From: Candidatus Acidulodesulfobacterium acidiphilum
Lineage (GTDB): Bacteria; SZUA-79; Acidulodesulfobacterales; Acidulodesulfobacteraceae
Direction of reading: 5' to 3'
DNA: 64,000 nucleotides
NCBI GenBank assembly: GCA_008534395.1
Contig: SHMQ01000010.1
Span: 1-64,000, forward strand
Below the pieces are notes generated by a model that made no database searches, was not told the DNA's origin, and was given only the letters and a program-made list of their open reading frames with translations. The position numbers and the translations under genes were made by a program. This document shows positions 33,235 through 41,044 of the stretch, piece by piece; the first letter of the stretch is position 1, and every line of letters starts with the position of its first letter.

Positions 33235-33882
33235 ATGGAAAAAACGAAATTCAAAACAAAATTAAAGCATGCCAGACTATCGGCTTTTGCAGTTTTAATC
33301 GCAGTTATGCTGTTGTTGGGTTTGTCTGCGGGCAGGGTTTATGCAAGTTCTTATTCAAATTATAACGATTATTACGTGAGCCTTAACGGAGGATTGGCTG
33401 AAACAAGTATAAGCGGAATATCTTCAAAGTCTGGCGGAACTTACAATATCGCAATCGGTAAAAATTTTAACATGAATAAGATAATTGTAGGTGGGGGTTT
33501 ATTATTGGGTTACGCGGACAACGGTTCTTATTCTTATTCCGGTGTAAGCGCAAGCCTTCATTCCATGTATTATGGAATATTTTTAAAGGGCGGATACGAT
33601 TACCATAATTTAATGCCGTTTATTAAATTGGGTTATGTAGATTACGCTTTTGTCGGTACGTCAAACACCGGTACTCAATGTTTCGATATAGAAGGGGATA
33701 CGGAATGCGATAATGCCCAGTATGTATCGAGTATGAGTTCCGAAGGCGGTTTGTTATACGGCGCAGGGGTGGAATATTTATTTAATCCAAGTTGGGGAGT
33801 AACGGCGCAGTATTTCGGAGGCGCATTATCCGATAGCGATAAAGTTAACAATTTTACAATAGGAATTGATTATAATTTCTAG
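33235..33882 (+). CDS. Small outer-membrane beta-barrel protein
   Basis: 215 residues. A long signal peptide (hydrophobic core about 18-35, cleavage after VYA near residue 37) precedes about 175 residues of alternating, Tyr/Gly/Ser-rich strands. The C-terminus ends in Phe (GIDYNF), the usual outer-membrane assembly signal. The size and the MPFIKLGYVDY and GAGVEYLF segments resemble OmpA/OmpX-like 8-stranded barrels. A TAGGAGG site precedes the start. Its position inside the CRISPR island is odd; a lipoprotein gene follows 17 nt downstream, forming an envelope operon. Confidence 0.78.
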   Translation: MEKTKFKTKLKHARLSAFAVLIAVMLLLGLSAGRVYASSYSNYNDYYVSLNGGLAETSISGISSKSGGTYNIAIGKNFNMNKIIVGGGLLLGYADNGSYSYSGVSASLHSMYYGIFLKGGYDYHNLMPFIKLGYVDYAFVGTSNTGTQCFDIEGDTECDNAQYVSSMSSEGGLLYGAGVEYLFNPSWGVTAQYFGGALSDSDKVNNFTIGIDYNF

Positions 33883-33899
33883 GAGGATAAGAATAAAAA

Positions 33900-34301
33900 A
33901 TGAAAAAATCAAAAATTTTATTATTGTTGATTTTAGCGTTAACGATATCTGCCGCAACTCTTTCAGGCTGTGCCGCCGGTATTGGAAACGGCAGGATTGC
34001 AAATGAATCAAATAATACGATTTCAAGAAAGATTATAAAAGGTAAAACTACTAAATCGCAAATAAAACAGATGTTCGGAGATCCCGAAAAGATTTCTTTT
34101 AATAGCAAAGGGGATTCTATGTGGACATACGAATATCAGCATGAACATGATACTGTGGCAGCCTATATTCCCGTTGTAAATTTGTTTGCTAAAGACGTTA
34201 AGGGACATAAAAAAATGTTGGTTATTCTATTCAATAAAAAAGGCATAGTAAAAAATTATGCATTCACCAATTCGGTCAACAGCATCTCTTTTGGAATGTG
34301 A
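33900..34301 (+). CDS. BamE/SmpA-like lipoprotein
   Basis: 133 residues. Lipoprotein signal with lipobox LSGC (Cys24). The body contains KIIKGKTTKSQIKQMFGDPEKISFNSKGDSMWTYEY, which follows the SmpA/OmlA (BamE) pattern of 'G.t..qv...fG.P' and a later 'W.Y'. This is probably an outer-membrane-facing lipoprotein; whether it is the Bam complex subunit or a paralogue serving the neighbouring barrel is not clear. A GGAGG site precedes the ATG and the gene is coupled to the barrel gene. Confidence 0.75.
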   Translation: MKKSKILLLLILALTISAATLSGCAAGIGNGRIANESNNTISRKIIKGKTTKSQIKQMFGDPEKISFNSKGDSMWTYEYQHEHDTVAAYIPVVNLFAKDVKGHKKMLVILFNKKGIVKNYAFTNSVNSISFGM

Positions 34302-34345
34302 TTTGCATTACTTCGACGCTAAATAAAACTGCATCATGATAAAAT

Positions 34346-34403
34346 AAAACGGGTTGATTATATTATATATTTACTTTTATAATTATAATCTGCCCGTTTT
34401 TTT
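34346..34403 (+). terminator. Candidate terminator after the lipoprotein gene
   Basis: AAAACGGG (34346-34353) and CCCGTTTT (34393-34400) form an 8-bp stem followed by a run of T. The AT-rich loop is long (39 nt), so strength is uncertain. Confidence 0.45.
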
Positions 34404-34489
34404 ATTACGTAACTATGTAAAAGTTAAACGGCGAATGTTAAAATTATCGACAATATATAATTATTAATATATAATTTTAAATATAAAAT

Positions 34490-35635
34490 ATGAAAACAAT
34501 ATTGGTAAGCATAGCAGGTTTAAGTCCGCAAATCATTACCGAGACTTTATATTACTACTTAATAGAAAGAAAACCGCCTTTTTGGATAGACGAAATAAAA
34601 GTTTTAACGACAAGTCCCGGAAAACAAAAAATAATTAATATGCTTTTAGACAAAAACAACGGCAAGTTTTATTCTTTTTGCAAAGACTATAATATAGACC
34701 CAAAAAGCATTAAATTTGACGAAAGTTCTATAACCGTGTTAGGTTCTGATGCTCCCGTAGAAGATATAATTTCCGATAAAGACAGCGCAATAGTCGGAAA
34801 TGAAATAGTTCAATTTATTAAAGAAATTACCCTCATTCCTGATTCTAAGTGTATATTTTCCGCCGCCGGAGGCAGAAAAACTATGACGGCTTATCTTGCC
34901 CTCGCCGCACAGTTATATGCAAAAGACGACGATATACTGTGTCATATCTTAGTAAGTCCCGATTTTGAGTCGAATAAGGATTTTTACTATATACCGCCTA
35001 ATAACAAAAAAATAGAGGTTAAAGATGCATCCGGAAATACGTTAAAAATTTTGGAAACGAAAGATGCAAAAATTTATTCTTCGGAAATAGTTTTTTTAAA
35101 ATTACGCAAACTTTTAAATATAAAAGACGACCTGTTTTATGACGATTTAGTCGGAATTGCTCAGAAAAAAATTGATTATTGCGGAGACAAAATAGTAGCT
35201 TTCGATATTAAAAATAATTCCGTTCTTTTGGGAAGTAAAAAAATTACGCTTCGTCCAATAGAATTATCAATATATTATATGTTTCACTATTTAAAAATTA
35301 AATGTAAAAACGATTTTTGCGGAGATTGCACCGATTGTTATTTATCCATAAACGACCTTTCGTCTGACGATAATATAAAAATAGTTTTAAACGTTTATGA
35401 AAAGATTTATTCAAAAAACAGCGGACAATATGAAAGACTTGCCGAGTCTTTTAAAAAGCAAAACAAAGGCGACGAATTTTTTATACAAAATATTACAAAT
35501 ATCAACAAAAAAATTAAAAAACATTTAAATCCATTTGAATATGCGGTTTATAAAATATCCAAGACGGGAAATTACGGCAAAAGATACGGCGTATTTACTG
35601 ATAAAAGAAATATTAAGATAGATAAAAAATTATAG
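34490..35635 (+). CDS. NE0113-family CRISPR-associated CARF protein
   Basis: 381 residues. The N-terminal 180 residues match the NE0113 (PF09623-type) CARF family: SIAGLSPQIITETLYYYL at the start, TTSPGKQKI, then SAAGGRKTMTAYLALAAQLY and the HILVSPDFE end. That domain binds or degrades cyclic oligoadenylate; some members are viewed as ring nucleases. The C-terminal 180 residues include a Cys cluster (CKNDFCGDCTDC) that could hold zinc and a possible winged-helix region, with no nuclease motif that I can see. It may therefore switch signalling off or regulate transcription rather than act as a toxin. It stands alone, 9 kb from the csm operon, followed by a degenerate CRISPR repeat. Confidence 0.8.
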   Translation: MKTILVSIAGLSPQIITETLYYYLIERKPPFWIDEIKVLTTSPGKQKIINMLLDKNNGKFYSFCKDYNIDPKSIKFDESSITVLGSDAPVEDIISDKDSAIVGNEIVQFIKEITLIPDSKCIFSAAGGRKTMTAYLALAAQLYAKDDDILCHILVSPDFESNKDFYYIPPNNKKIEVKDASGNTLKILETKDAKIYSSEIVFLKLRKLLNIKDDLFYDDLVGIAQKKIDYCGDKIVAFDIKNNSVLLGSKKITLRPIELSIYYMFHYLKIKCKNDFCGDCTDCYLSINDLSSDDNIKIVLNVYEKIYSKNSGQYERLAESFKKQNKGDEFFIQNITNINKKIKKHLNPFEYAVYKISKTGNYGKRYGVFTDKRNIKIDKKL

Positions 35636-35648
35636 TTACATTAAAAAG

Positions 35649-35680
35649 GTAAAAATATTTCTCTGATTTATAAGGGATTA
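35649..35680 (+). repeat. Isolated truncated CRISPR repeat
   Basis: About 32 nt resembling the array repeat (GTAAAAATATTTCTCTGATT and then TATAAGGGATTA), losing the TGCGAC end. It lies 13 nt after the NE0113-family gene, 3.9 kb beyond the array, same orientation. Confidence 0.75.
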
Positions 35681-35798
35681 TTTGAAGTATTACTGTTATG
35701 ATGCATCAGGCAACAGTTGTTAGACGGAGGTATAAATAAAAGAAAAAATAGGCAATTAAGAACGTAAAAATAATTTAACTTAATAGGAGGTTATCGAT

Positions 35799-36113
35799 AT
35801 GGGCTTATTTAGTTGGTTGGGCGGATTGTTTAACGATGATAACGGAAGTATGGATATCGGTACGACTATTAACCCCGCTTCGGGGCTTCCGATGGTTAAC
35901 GGAGATACGAGCGGAGTTGATGTAGGCGGCAATCCTTATGGCATGGATAATTCAGATGATTTTAACAATAGCAACGATAGTTTTATGAATTCTGACGACG
36001 ATATTATGAATAACGATATGTTTAGCAATAATGGCGATTTTGGAAGTAGCGGCAGTTTCGGAGACGACGACGGCTTTGGTAGCGGTAGTTCAGGTTTCGG
36101 CGATGATTTTTAA
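35799..36113 (+). CDS. Low-complexity acidic Gly/Asn/Ser/Asp-rich protein
   Basis: 104 residues, not recognised. After MGLFSWLGGLFNDDNGS the chain is almost wholly Gly, Ser, Asp, Asn, Phe and Met, strongly acidic and probably disordered. A good ribosome site (TAGGAGG) and tight spacing to the YbjQ-like gene (21 nt) suggest it is real and co-transcribed. The amphipathic start (LFSWLGGLF) could touch a membrane. Role unknown. Confidence 0.6.
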   Translation: MGLFSWLGGLFNDDNGSMDIGTTINPASGLPMVNGDTSGVDVGGNPYGMDNSDDFNNSNDSFMNSDDDIMNNDMFSNNGDFGSSGSFGDDDGFGSGSSGFGDDF

Positions 36114-36134
36114 ATAAAAACTAAGGAGGCAAAA

Positions 36135-36467
36135 ATGTTAGTTGTAACTACTGAAAATATACCCGGTTACAAAATTATCGAAATAAAAGGTCTCGTGCAG
36201 GGAGCATGTATAAAATCTAGGTCGGTTTTCGGAAATATGTTTGGAAACTTAAAGGCTATGTTTGGCGGAAATCAAGACGGATATATTAAACTTGTAATTC
36301 AGACAAGGGACGAGGCGATTCAGGCCATGATTAACGAAGCTCAAGGTTTGAATGCTAACGCTATTATTATGATGCGTTTTGACAGTAACGAGTTCGACTC
36401 GGGACAGGGTCAGTCAATGAGCGAAGTAGTCGCTTACGGTACTGCGGTAACAATCGAAAAGATATAG
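36135..36467 (+). CDS. YbjQ/UPF0145 heavy-metal-binding-like protein
   Basis: 110 residues. The pattern TTENIPGYKIIEIKGLVQG at the start and MINEAQGLNANAIIMMRFDS in the second half is typical of the YbjQ (UPF0145) family, which forms pentamers and has no settled function. A strong AAGGAGG ribosome site precedes the start. It lies between the acidic low-complexity gene and cas1, 57 nt before cas1. A role in CRISPR adaptation is not indicated by sequence; it may be a passenger. Confidence 0.85.
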   Translation: MLVVTTENIPGYKIIEIKGLVQGACIKSRSVFGNMFGNLKAMFGGNQDGYIKLVIQTRDEAIQAMINEAQGLNANAIIMMRFDSNEFDSGQGQSMSEVVAYGTAVTIEKI

Positions 36468-36524
36468 TAATTTATATAAAAAAACGTTAAAAATAGATTT
36501 TAAGATTTTATTCAATTTAATTTT

Positions 36525-37340
36525 ATGTCGACAATTTACGTTTCGGAACAGGGAGCCGTTATATCTAAAACATCTAAAAGGATAATAATATCTAAAGATT
36601 CGGCGGTTATTCTGGAAATTCCTATTTTTAAAGTCGAAAGGATTTTTATATTCGGCAACGTTCAGTTGACGACTCAGGCTATGAATTTTTTGCTTGAAAA
36701 TAATATAGACGTATCGTTTTTTACTATGAAAGGAAAATGTCACGGAAGATTGGCGGCAATAGATTCAAAGAATATATTTTTAAGGCTTGCGCAGTATGAA
36801 AGGTATTTGGATAAAGAATTTCAAATAAATTTGGCAAAAAAAATAGTAGAAATCAAATTAAGCAATGAAATAGACTTAATTTATTCGTTTGCAAGAAATT
36901 ACGGCGTATCTAAATTTAAAGACATTTTGATTGCAATTCAAAAATGCAAAGAACTTGTAAAAAATAAAACGACTATAAATTCCGTTATGGGTATAGAAGG
37001 AATAGCCGCTTCTTATTTTTTTAAAGCTTTTAAAATGATGATAAGAGATGAAAATCTCATTTTTAACGTCCGGCAAAAAAATCCGTCGATAGACCCTATA
37101 AATTCCTTATTAAGTTTCGGATATACGCTTGTTACTAATGAGATATTAAGCGTATTGATCGGGCAGGGATTTGATCCTTATATAGGTTTTTTGCACGGTA
37201 TAAATTACGGCAGGCCTTCGCTTGCCCTCGACGTAGTAGAGGAATTTAGAAGCGATATAGACGGTTTTACTCTTAAGCTTTTAAATAAATCTATTTTGAA
37301 GAAAGACGATTTTATTCGACGCCTGACGGAACATTTTTGA
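36525..37340 (+). CDS. cas1: Cas1 integrase, N-terminal and catalytic part (frame interrupted)
   Basis: 271 residues before a TGA. Cas1 is the integrase that inserts spacers together with Cas2. The beta-sheet N-domain (TIYVSEQGAVISK...) and the helical catalytic domain are present, with the metal ligands visible as Glu in MGIEGIAASYF, His in FLHGINYGRPS and Asp/Glu in LALDVVEEFR. The usual C-terminal 60-80 residues are missing here but appear in the -1 frame immediately after (37337-37579). The switch coincides with a run of five T (37334-37338). It may be programmed frameshifting, a true mutation, or an assembly error of one missing T. All catalytic residues lie before the break. Confidence 0.9.
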   Translation: MSTIYVSEQGAVISKTSKRIIISKDSAVILEIPIFKVERIFIFGNVQLTTQAMNFLLENNIDVSFFTMKGKCHGRLAAIDSKNIFLRLAQYERYLDKEFQINLAKKIVEIKLSNEIDLIYSFARNYGVSKFKDILIAIQKCKELVKNKTTINSVMGIEGIAASYFFKAFKMMIRDENLIFNVRQKNPSIDPINSLLSFGYTLVTNEILSVLIGQGFDPYIGFLHGINYGRPSLALDVVEEFRSDIDGFTLKLLNKSILKKDDFIRRLTEHF

Positions 37341-37579
37341 AACCGGATGCAATGAAAAAATATTTTCTTCATTACGATAAGCTTATGTCGAAGACTGGTT
37401 CCGGCGATAATAAAACCGCCGTTAACGCAAATGATTATTCAAAAAATATAAATTCGCAAACACTTTTAAAAGTAAATTCGAACAAAAATTCAAAAGTTAA
37501 ATCAAAAAGGTTGTATATTAAAGAAAGAGTCAATATTTTAAGAAATTCTATAATTTATAAAACCGAGTATAATAATTAA
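37337..37579 (+). CDS. cas1: C-terminal part of Cas1 in the -1 frame
   Basis: About 80 residues, opening LKPDAMKKYFLHYDKLMS, which corresponds to the Cas1 C-terminal helix region (typically an acidic 'gl..F...Ye..l' segment), then a Lys/Asn/Ser-rich linker and a final IKERVNILRNSIIYK helix. It overlaps the upstream part by 4 nt and has no ribosome site of its own. Joined to the first part by a -1 shift it gives about 350 residues, the usual Cas1 length. Adding one T to the T5 run would restore one frame. Confidence 0.75.
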   Translation: MKPDAMKKYFLHYDKLMSKTGSGDNKTAVNANDYSKNINSQTLLKVNSNKNSKVKSKRLYIKERVNILRNSIIYKTEYNN

Positions 37580-37619
37580 AATATAATATATAAAATTATA
37601 ACTTATAGCTTATTAAGTA

Positions 37620-37898
37620 ATGTTTTATATTATTTCATACGATATAAAAGACGATAAAACGAGGCTTAAGCTTTTAAAACTTCTTAAAGATTACGGAACG
37701 CACGTACAATTCAGTGTATTTGAAGCAACGCTTAAGCAAAAACAGTTTGATAAAATGCTTTCTGAAATTTACAAAATCAAAATCGACAAAACTTGCGACA
37801 GTATTATGATTTATTCCTTGAATAAAACTTGCGTAAAAAATAAAATAAATATAGGCAGATTAATGAAAGACCCGGAGAAAAACTGTTTTGTAGTTTAA
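37620..37898 (+). CDS. cas2: Cas2
   Basis: 92 residues. Ferredoxin-fold partner of Cas1 in the spacer-integration complex. The start FYIISYDIKDDKTRLKLLKLLKDYG carries the conserved Asp after the first strand, and GTHVQFSVFEATL and the IMIYSLNKTC strand follow. Length is normal. It lies between split cas1 and the RT-primase gene with gaps of 40 and 34 nt, so the three form one adaptation operon. Confidence 0.93.
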   Translation: MFYIISYDIKDDKTRLKLLKLLKDYGTHVQFSVFEATLKQKQFDKMLSEIYKIKIDKTCDSIMIYSLNKTCVKNKINIGRLMKDPEKNCFVV

Positions 37899-37932
37899 AT
37901 TTAATGCGCTTTAATGCACTTTAAGGCATAGT

Positions 37933-40900
37933 ATGGGCGAATTAATACAGAGCATTACGGAATATTCTAATTTTATTTCCGCCTTTAATAAGGTTTCGTC
38001 GGGTGGAGGAGCGCCGGGCGCAGATCATATTACGGCCGATAAATTTGCTTTGGAATTAGATAAAAATATTCATCTTTTAATAGATGAAATAAAAACATCT
38101 GTTTATGCTCCGGGACCTATTGCAAAATTTCGGCATAAAGCGCAATTTTCGGAAAAAGTTAGGACTCTCGGCGTTCCGTGCGTTAGGGACAGGGTTGTTC
38201 AAACAGCAATATTGAATGTTTTAGAACCTGTATTCGAAAAGCTTTTTCTTAGGTGTTCTTACGGTTACCGCCCCAGAAAATCGGCTCTGCAGGCGGTTAT
38301 CAAAACAGAAAAATTATGCAAAGAGCCTGAAATAAATTTTGCTTTTAATGCAGACATACATTCTTTTTTCGATACTATAGATACGCAGCTTTTAATAGAA
38401 AAAATAAAAAACGTTATAAAAGAAAAACCTCTTATAAATCTACTTTCGCTTATAATAAACAGCTCTTCAGAATCTTCGCCTAAGGGGATAACTTTGGGCG
38501 CGCCTACTTCTCCTTTGTTTGGGAATATTTATCTTAACGATTTCGATAAACTTATGTTTAAAGAATCAGGTTCTAAATATTTGCGTTATGCAGATGATTT
38601 CGTTATGTTTGCCGATACGTTTGAAAACTGCGAAAAACTTCGGGATATTGCGGTTAATTATTTAGAAAACGAAATTATGCTTACTTTATCGAAAGAAAAA
38701 AGTTCATTGGTAAGGTTAAACGAAAAAGAAGGATTTGATTTTCTGGGTTATCATTTTAATAAAAGCGGTAAATATCCTTCCGAAAAATCTTTATGTAATT
38801 TTTCTGAAAAAATAAACGGGATTTCCGCAGACGGAATAAAAAATATTTATATAGACAGTATAATAGAAGGCTGGCTTAATTATTTCGATATTAAAACGGT
38901 CGATAAAGAAAATACGAGGGAACTTTTGGACGCCGTCGATAAGCTTTTAAAAGAAAAACCCGAATTAAATATAGGATTGTCGCTTTTAAAAAGCGCTTTG
39001 CTTGCAAAAAGTTATCAAAAAGACATATCGTCTTTTATTATAAAATCCATAAAAGATAAAATATTATCGGGCGAAACGGCGGGAATAAGCGGGGAAGATA
39101 TCACAAGTTCGTCAAGTCATACTCCTTATGAATATACTAGGGACATAAAGTTAGACGCTGCAATTCTTTCAAACGAACTCGACCTTGAAAAAGATTCTTT
39201 TGATTTCATATCCAAGAGCGTCGACGACGGAGAAAGAATTCTTAAAATTTCTGATTATTTTTTAGAAAAAGGCGATTACGAAAAAGCTATAAGGCTGTTA
39301 AACAGATTTACGGAAAAGAATCCCGATTATGATGCGGCTTACGATAAGTTGTCATATATTTACGGTAAAATGGGATTAAAAGGCTTGGCTGGAAAGATGA
39401 AAGAATATTTTTCCGGCGATAAAATTGAAAATGCCGGTAATGAAGATTTAAGAGATTCAAATATTGAAGAAGAATTAAAGATTATTGATTCTGGATTGAA
39501 GAACGAAATCGTACAACCGGATGTTTTTAAATTAATTATTCCAAAATTTTTATCCCTTTTTATAGGTTCCGATAATTATTACGCAATTGGATCAGTTACT
39601 CAGGAAGGCAAAATATCTTATTCTAAGGTCGAAAAACCTCTTGATAAAGAAGCGGTCGAATCTCATATCAACGGCATATCGACTATCGGGGAATATATAA
39701 TAAGAAACGATAACTGTATAAATTTTGCGCTTTTAGATATAGATATATCGGCTGAATATATTAAAAATATTCAGGTTGATTCCGATATATACCATGATTA
39801 TCTAAATGAGGCTTTTAATTATGCCCTGTTTATAAAAAATACCTTAAAAGAAAAGACAGGAGCCGAGTCCTATATTGAATTCAGTGGTTACAAGGGTTAT
39901 CACGTTTGGTTTTTCTTCGAAAAGCCGCTGCAGGCAAAAAGCGGTAGAAAATTCGTTAATTTTTTGGTAAACGAACATAAATTCAGGCCGCATATCAATG
40001 TAGAAATATTTCCCAAAGAAAACAAATTAAATTCTAATACTATGGGAAGTTTAATAAAACTGCCACTCGGTATAAATTTATATACGGGCAAAGAAACTTA
40101 TTTCGTTGACGACGACGGCAATAAAATTTTTAATCAGTTTAAATTCTTAATCGAAGAAATAATAAGAATACCTCAAGCCGCCGTAAATAATATTATAAAT
40201 TCCGGAAACCAAAATTCTAATCAAACCGCAGTAAACTTAAACGAAAACGAAAAAAACGATTTTAAAATTTTATTAGACAAATGTCAGGTTTTAAAATATC
40301 TTTACGATAAAGCCAGAATTACGAAATATTTGACTCATACGGAAAGATTAAGCATTTTATACTCCATAGGGCATACCCCGGACGGCAAAGATATGGTAAA
40401 TTATTTCATGAGTCTTTGCGCAAATTACGACCAAAAAATAACTTTAAAATATATAAATAAAGTAAAGGGCAGCAAATATGCTATTTCTTGTTATAAAATT
40501 AGGGAATGGCTTTCTTATATAACGTCTCAGGTAGGATGCAACTGTAAATTTGAACTCGCGAAAGGGGAATACCCAAACATTTTATTGCATTTAAAAAATG
40601 TAAACGACGTTGAAAAATCTAAAGATATTGATATAGAAGAATCGGTAAACCGTATTATAAACAGCAGTTTATTTTTAATAGACGGCGAGAAGCAAAATAA
40701 AAATGTGAATTCGGAATTAGAAAATATCGTTGATAAAGAAAATATCGCAATAGAAGACAAAAGAGAAATAATGGATTTCATAGGCGACAAGAATGATATA
40801 GAAGAAGCTATTATGGAGTTTTTAAAGCAAAAAAAAGAGCTTTGCGTCGTTACCGAAGGTTATAATAAATCCAAGGAAAAATTGGAGGAATTGTTTTCGC

Positions 40901-40989
40901 TTGCAAAATCCGACAGTATAAACACAAGATATGGAACGTTAAGAAAAGAATACGAAGGAAGCGATATAAAATTTATTATAGAAATGTAA
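37933..40989 (+). CDS. Reverse transcriptase-primase (RT-AEP) fusion of the adaptation module
   Basis: 1018 residues, three parts. Residues about 1-330 are a group-II-intron-like reverse transcriptase: GVPCVRDRVVQTAI, YGYRPRKSALQAV, LRYADDFVMF with catalytic YADD at 219-222, and the FLGYHF motif. A linker of about 400-500 contains TPR-like repeats. From about 530 an archaeo-eukaryotic-primase domain follows, with the acidic LDIDI near 601-605, the FSGYKGYHVWFFFEKP segment and GSLIKLPLG; a Cys/His-containing region after about 780 (GCNCKFELAKGEYP) resembles the C-terminal part of TOTE-type primases. With cas1-cas2 directly upstream, it could copy RNA into DNA and prime second-strand synthesis before integration. 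No endonuclease domain or intron RNA is seen, so it is not a group II intron. Confidence 0.88.
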   Translation: MGELIQSITEYSNFISAFNKVSSGGGAPGADHITADKFALELDKNIHLLIDEIKTSVYAPGPIAKFRHKAQFSEKVRTLGVPCVRDRVVQTAILNVLEPVFEKLFLRCSYGYRPRKSALQAVIKTEKLCKEPEINFAFNADIHSFFDTIDTQLLIEKIKNVIKEKPLINLLSLIINSSSESSPKGITLGAPTSPLFGNIYLNDFDKLMFKESGSKYLRYADDFVMFADTFENCEKLRDIAVNYLENEIMLTLSKEKSSLVRLNEKEGFDFLGYHFNKSGKYPSEKSLCNFSEKINGISADGIKNIYIDSIIEGWLNYFDIKTVDKENTRELLDAVDKLLKEKPELNIGLSLLKSALLAKSYQKDISSFIIKSIKDKILSGETAGISGEDITSSSSHTPYEYTRDIKLDAAILSNELDLEKDSFDFISKSVDDGERILKISDYFLEKGDYEKAIRLLNRFTEKNPDYDAAYDKLSYIYGKMGLKGLAGKMKEYFSGDKIENAGNEDLRDSNIEEELKIIDSGLKNEIVQPDVFKLIIPKFLSLFIGSDNYYAIGSVTQEGKISYSKVEKPLDKEAVESHINGISTIGEYIIRNDNCINFALLDIDISAEYIKNIQVDSDIYHDYLNEAFNYALFIKNTLKEKTGAESYIEFSGYKGYHVWFFFEKPLQAKSGRKFVNFLVNEHKFRPHINVEIFPKENKLNSNTMGSLIKLPLGINLYTGKETYFVDDDGNKIFNQFKFLIEEIIRIPQAAVNNIINSGNQNSNQTAVNLNENEKNDFKILLDKCQVLKYLYDKARITKYLTHTERLSILYSIGHTPDGKDMVNYFMSLCANYDQKITLKYINKVKGSKYAISCYKIREWLSYITSQVGCNCKFELAKGEYPNILLHLKNVNDVEKSKDIDIEESVNRIINSSLFLIDGEKQNKNVNSELENIVDKENIAIEDKREIMDFIGDKNDIEEAIMEFLKQKKELCVVTEGYNKSKEKLEELFSLAKSDSINTRYGTLRKEYEGSDIKFIIEM

Positions 40990-41014
40990 GTTAGTAGTAA
41001 TTTTTTATTGAATC

Positions 41015-41043
41015 GTACAAAATAGTATGATACAATTTTGTAC
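41015..41043. promoter_or_regulatory. Inverted repeat abutting the DUF234 ATPase start
   Basis: GTACAAAAT (41015-41023) and ATTTTGTAC (41035-41043) are perfect inverted arms around an 11-nt centre (AGTATGATACA, itself partly symmetric). The right arm ends 1 nt before the preferred ATG at 41045. Likely an operator or an mRNA hairpin over the start. Confidence 0.5.
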
Positions 41044-41044
41044 T

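Noticed and set aside
37933-40989. The reverse transcriptase as part of a group II intron or a retron
   Set aside because: No intron RNA domain, no endonuclease or maturase domain, no retron RNA is seen; it is embedded in cas1-cas2 and fused to a primase.
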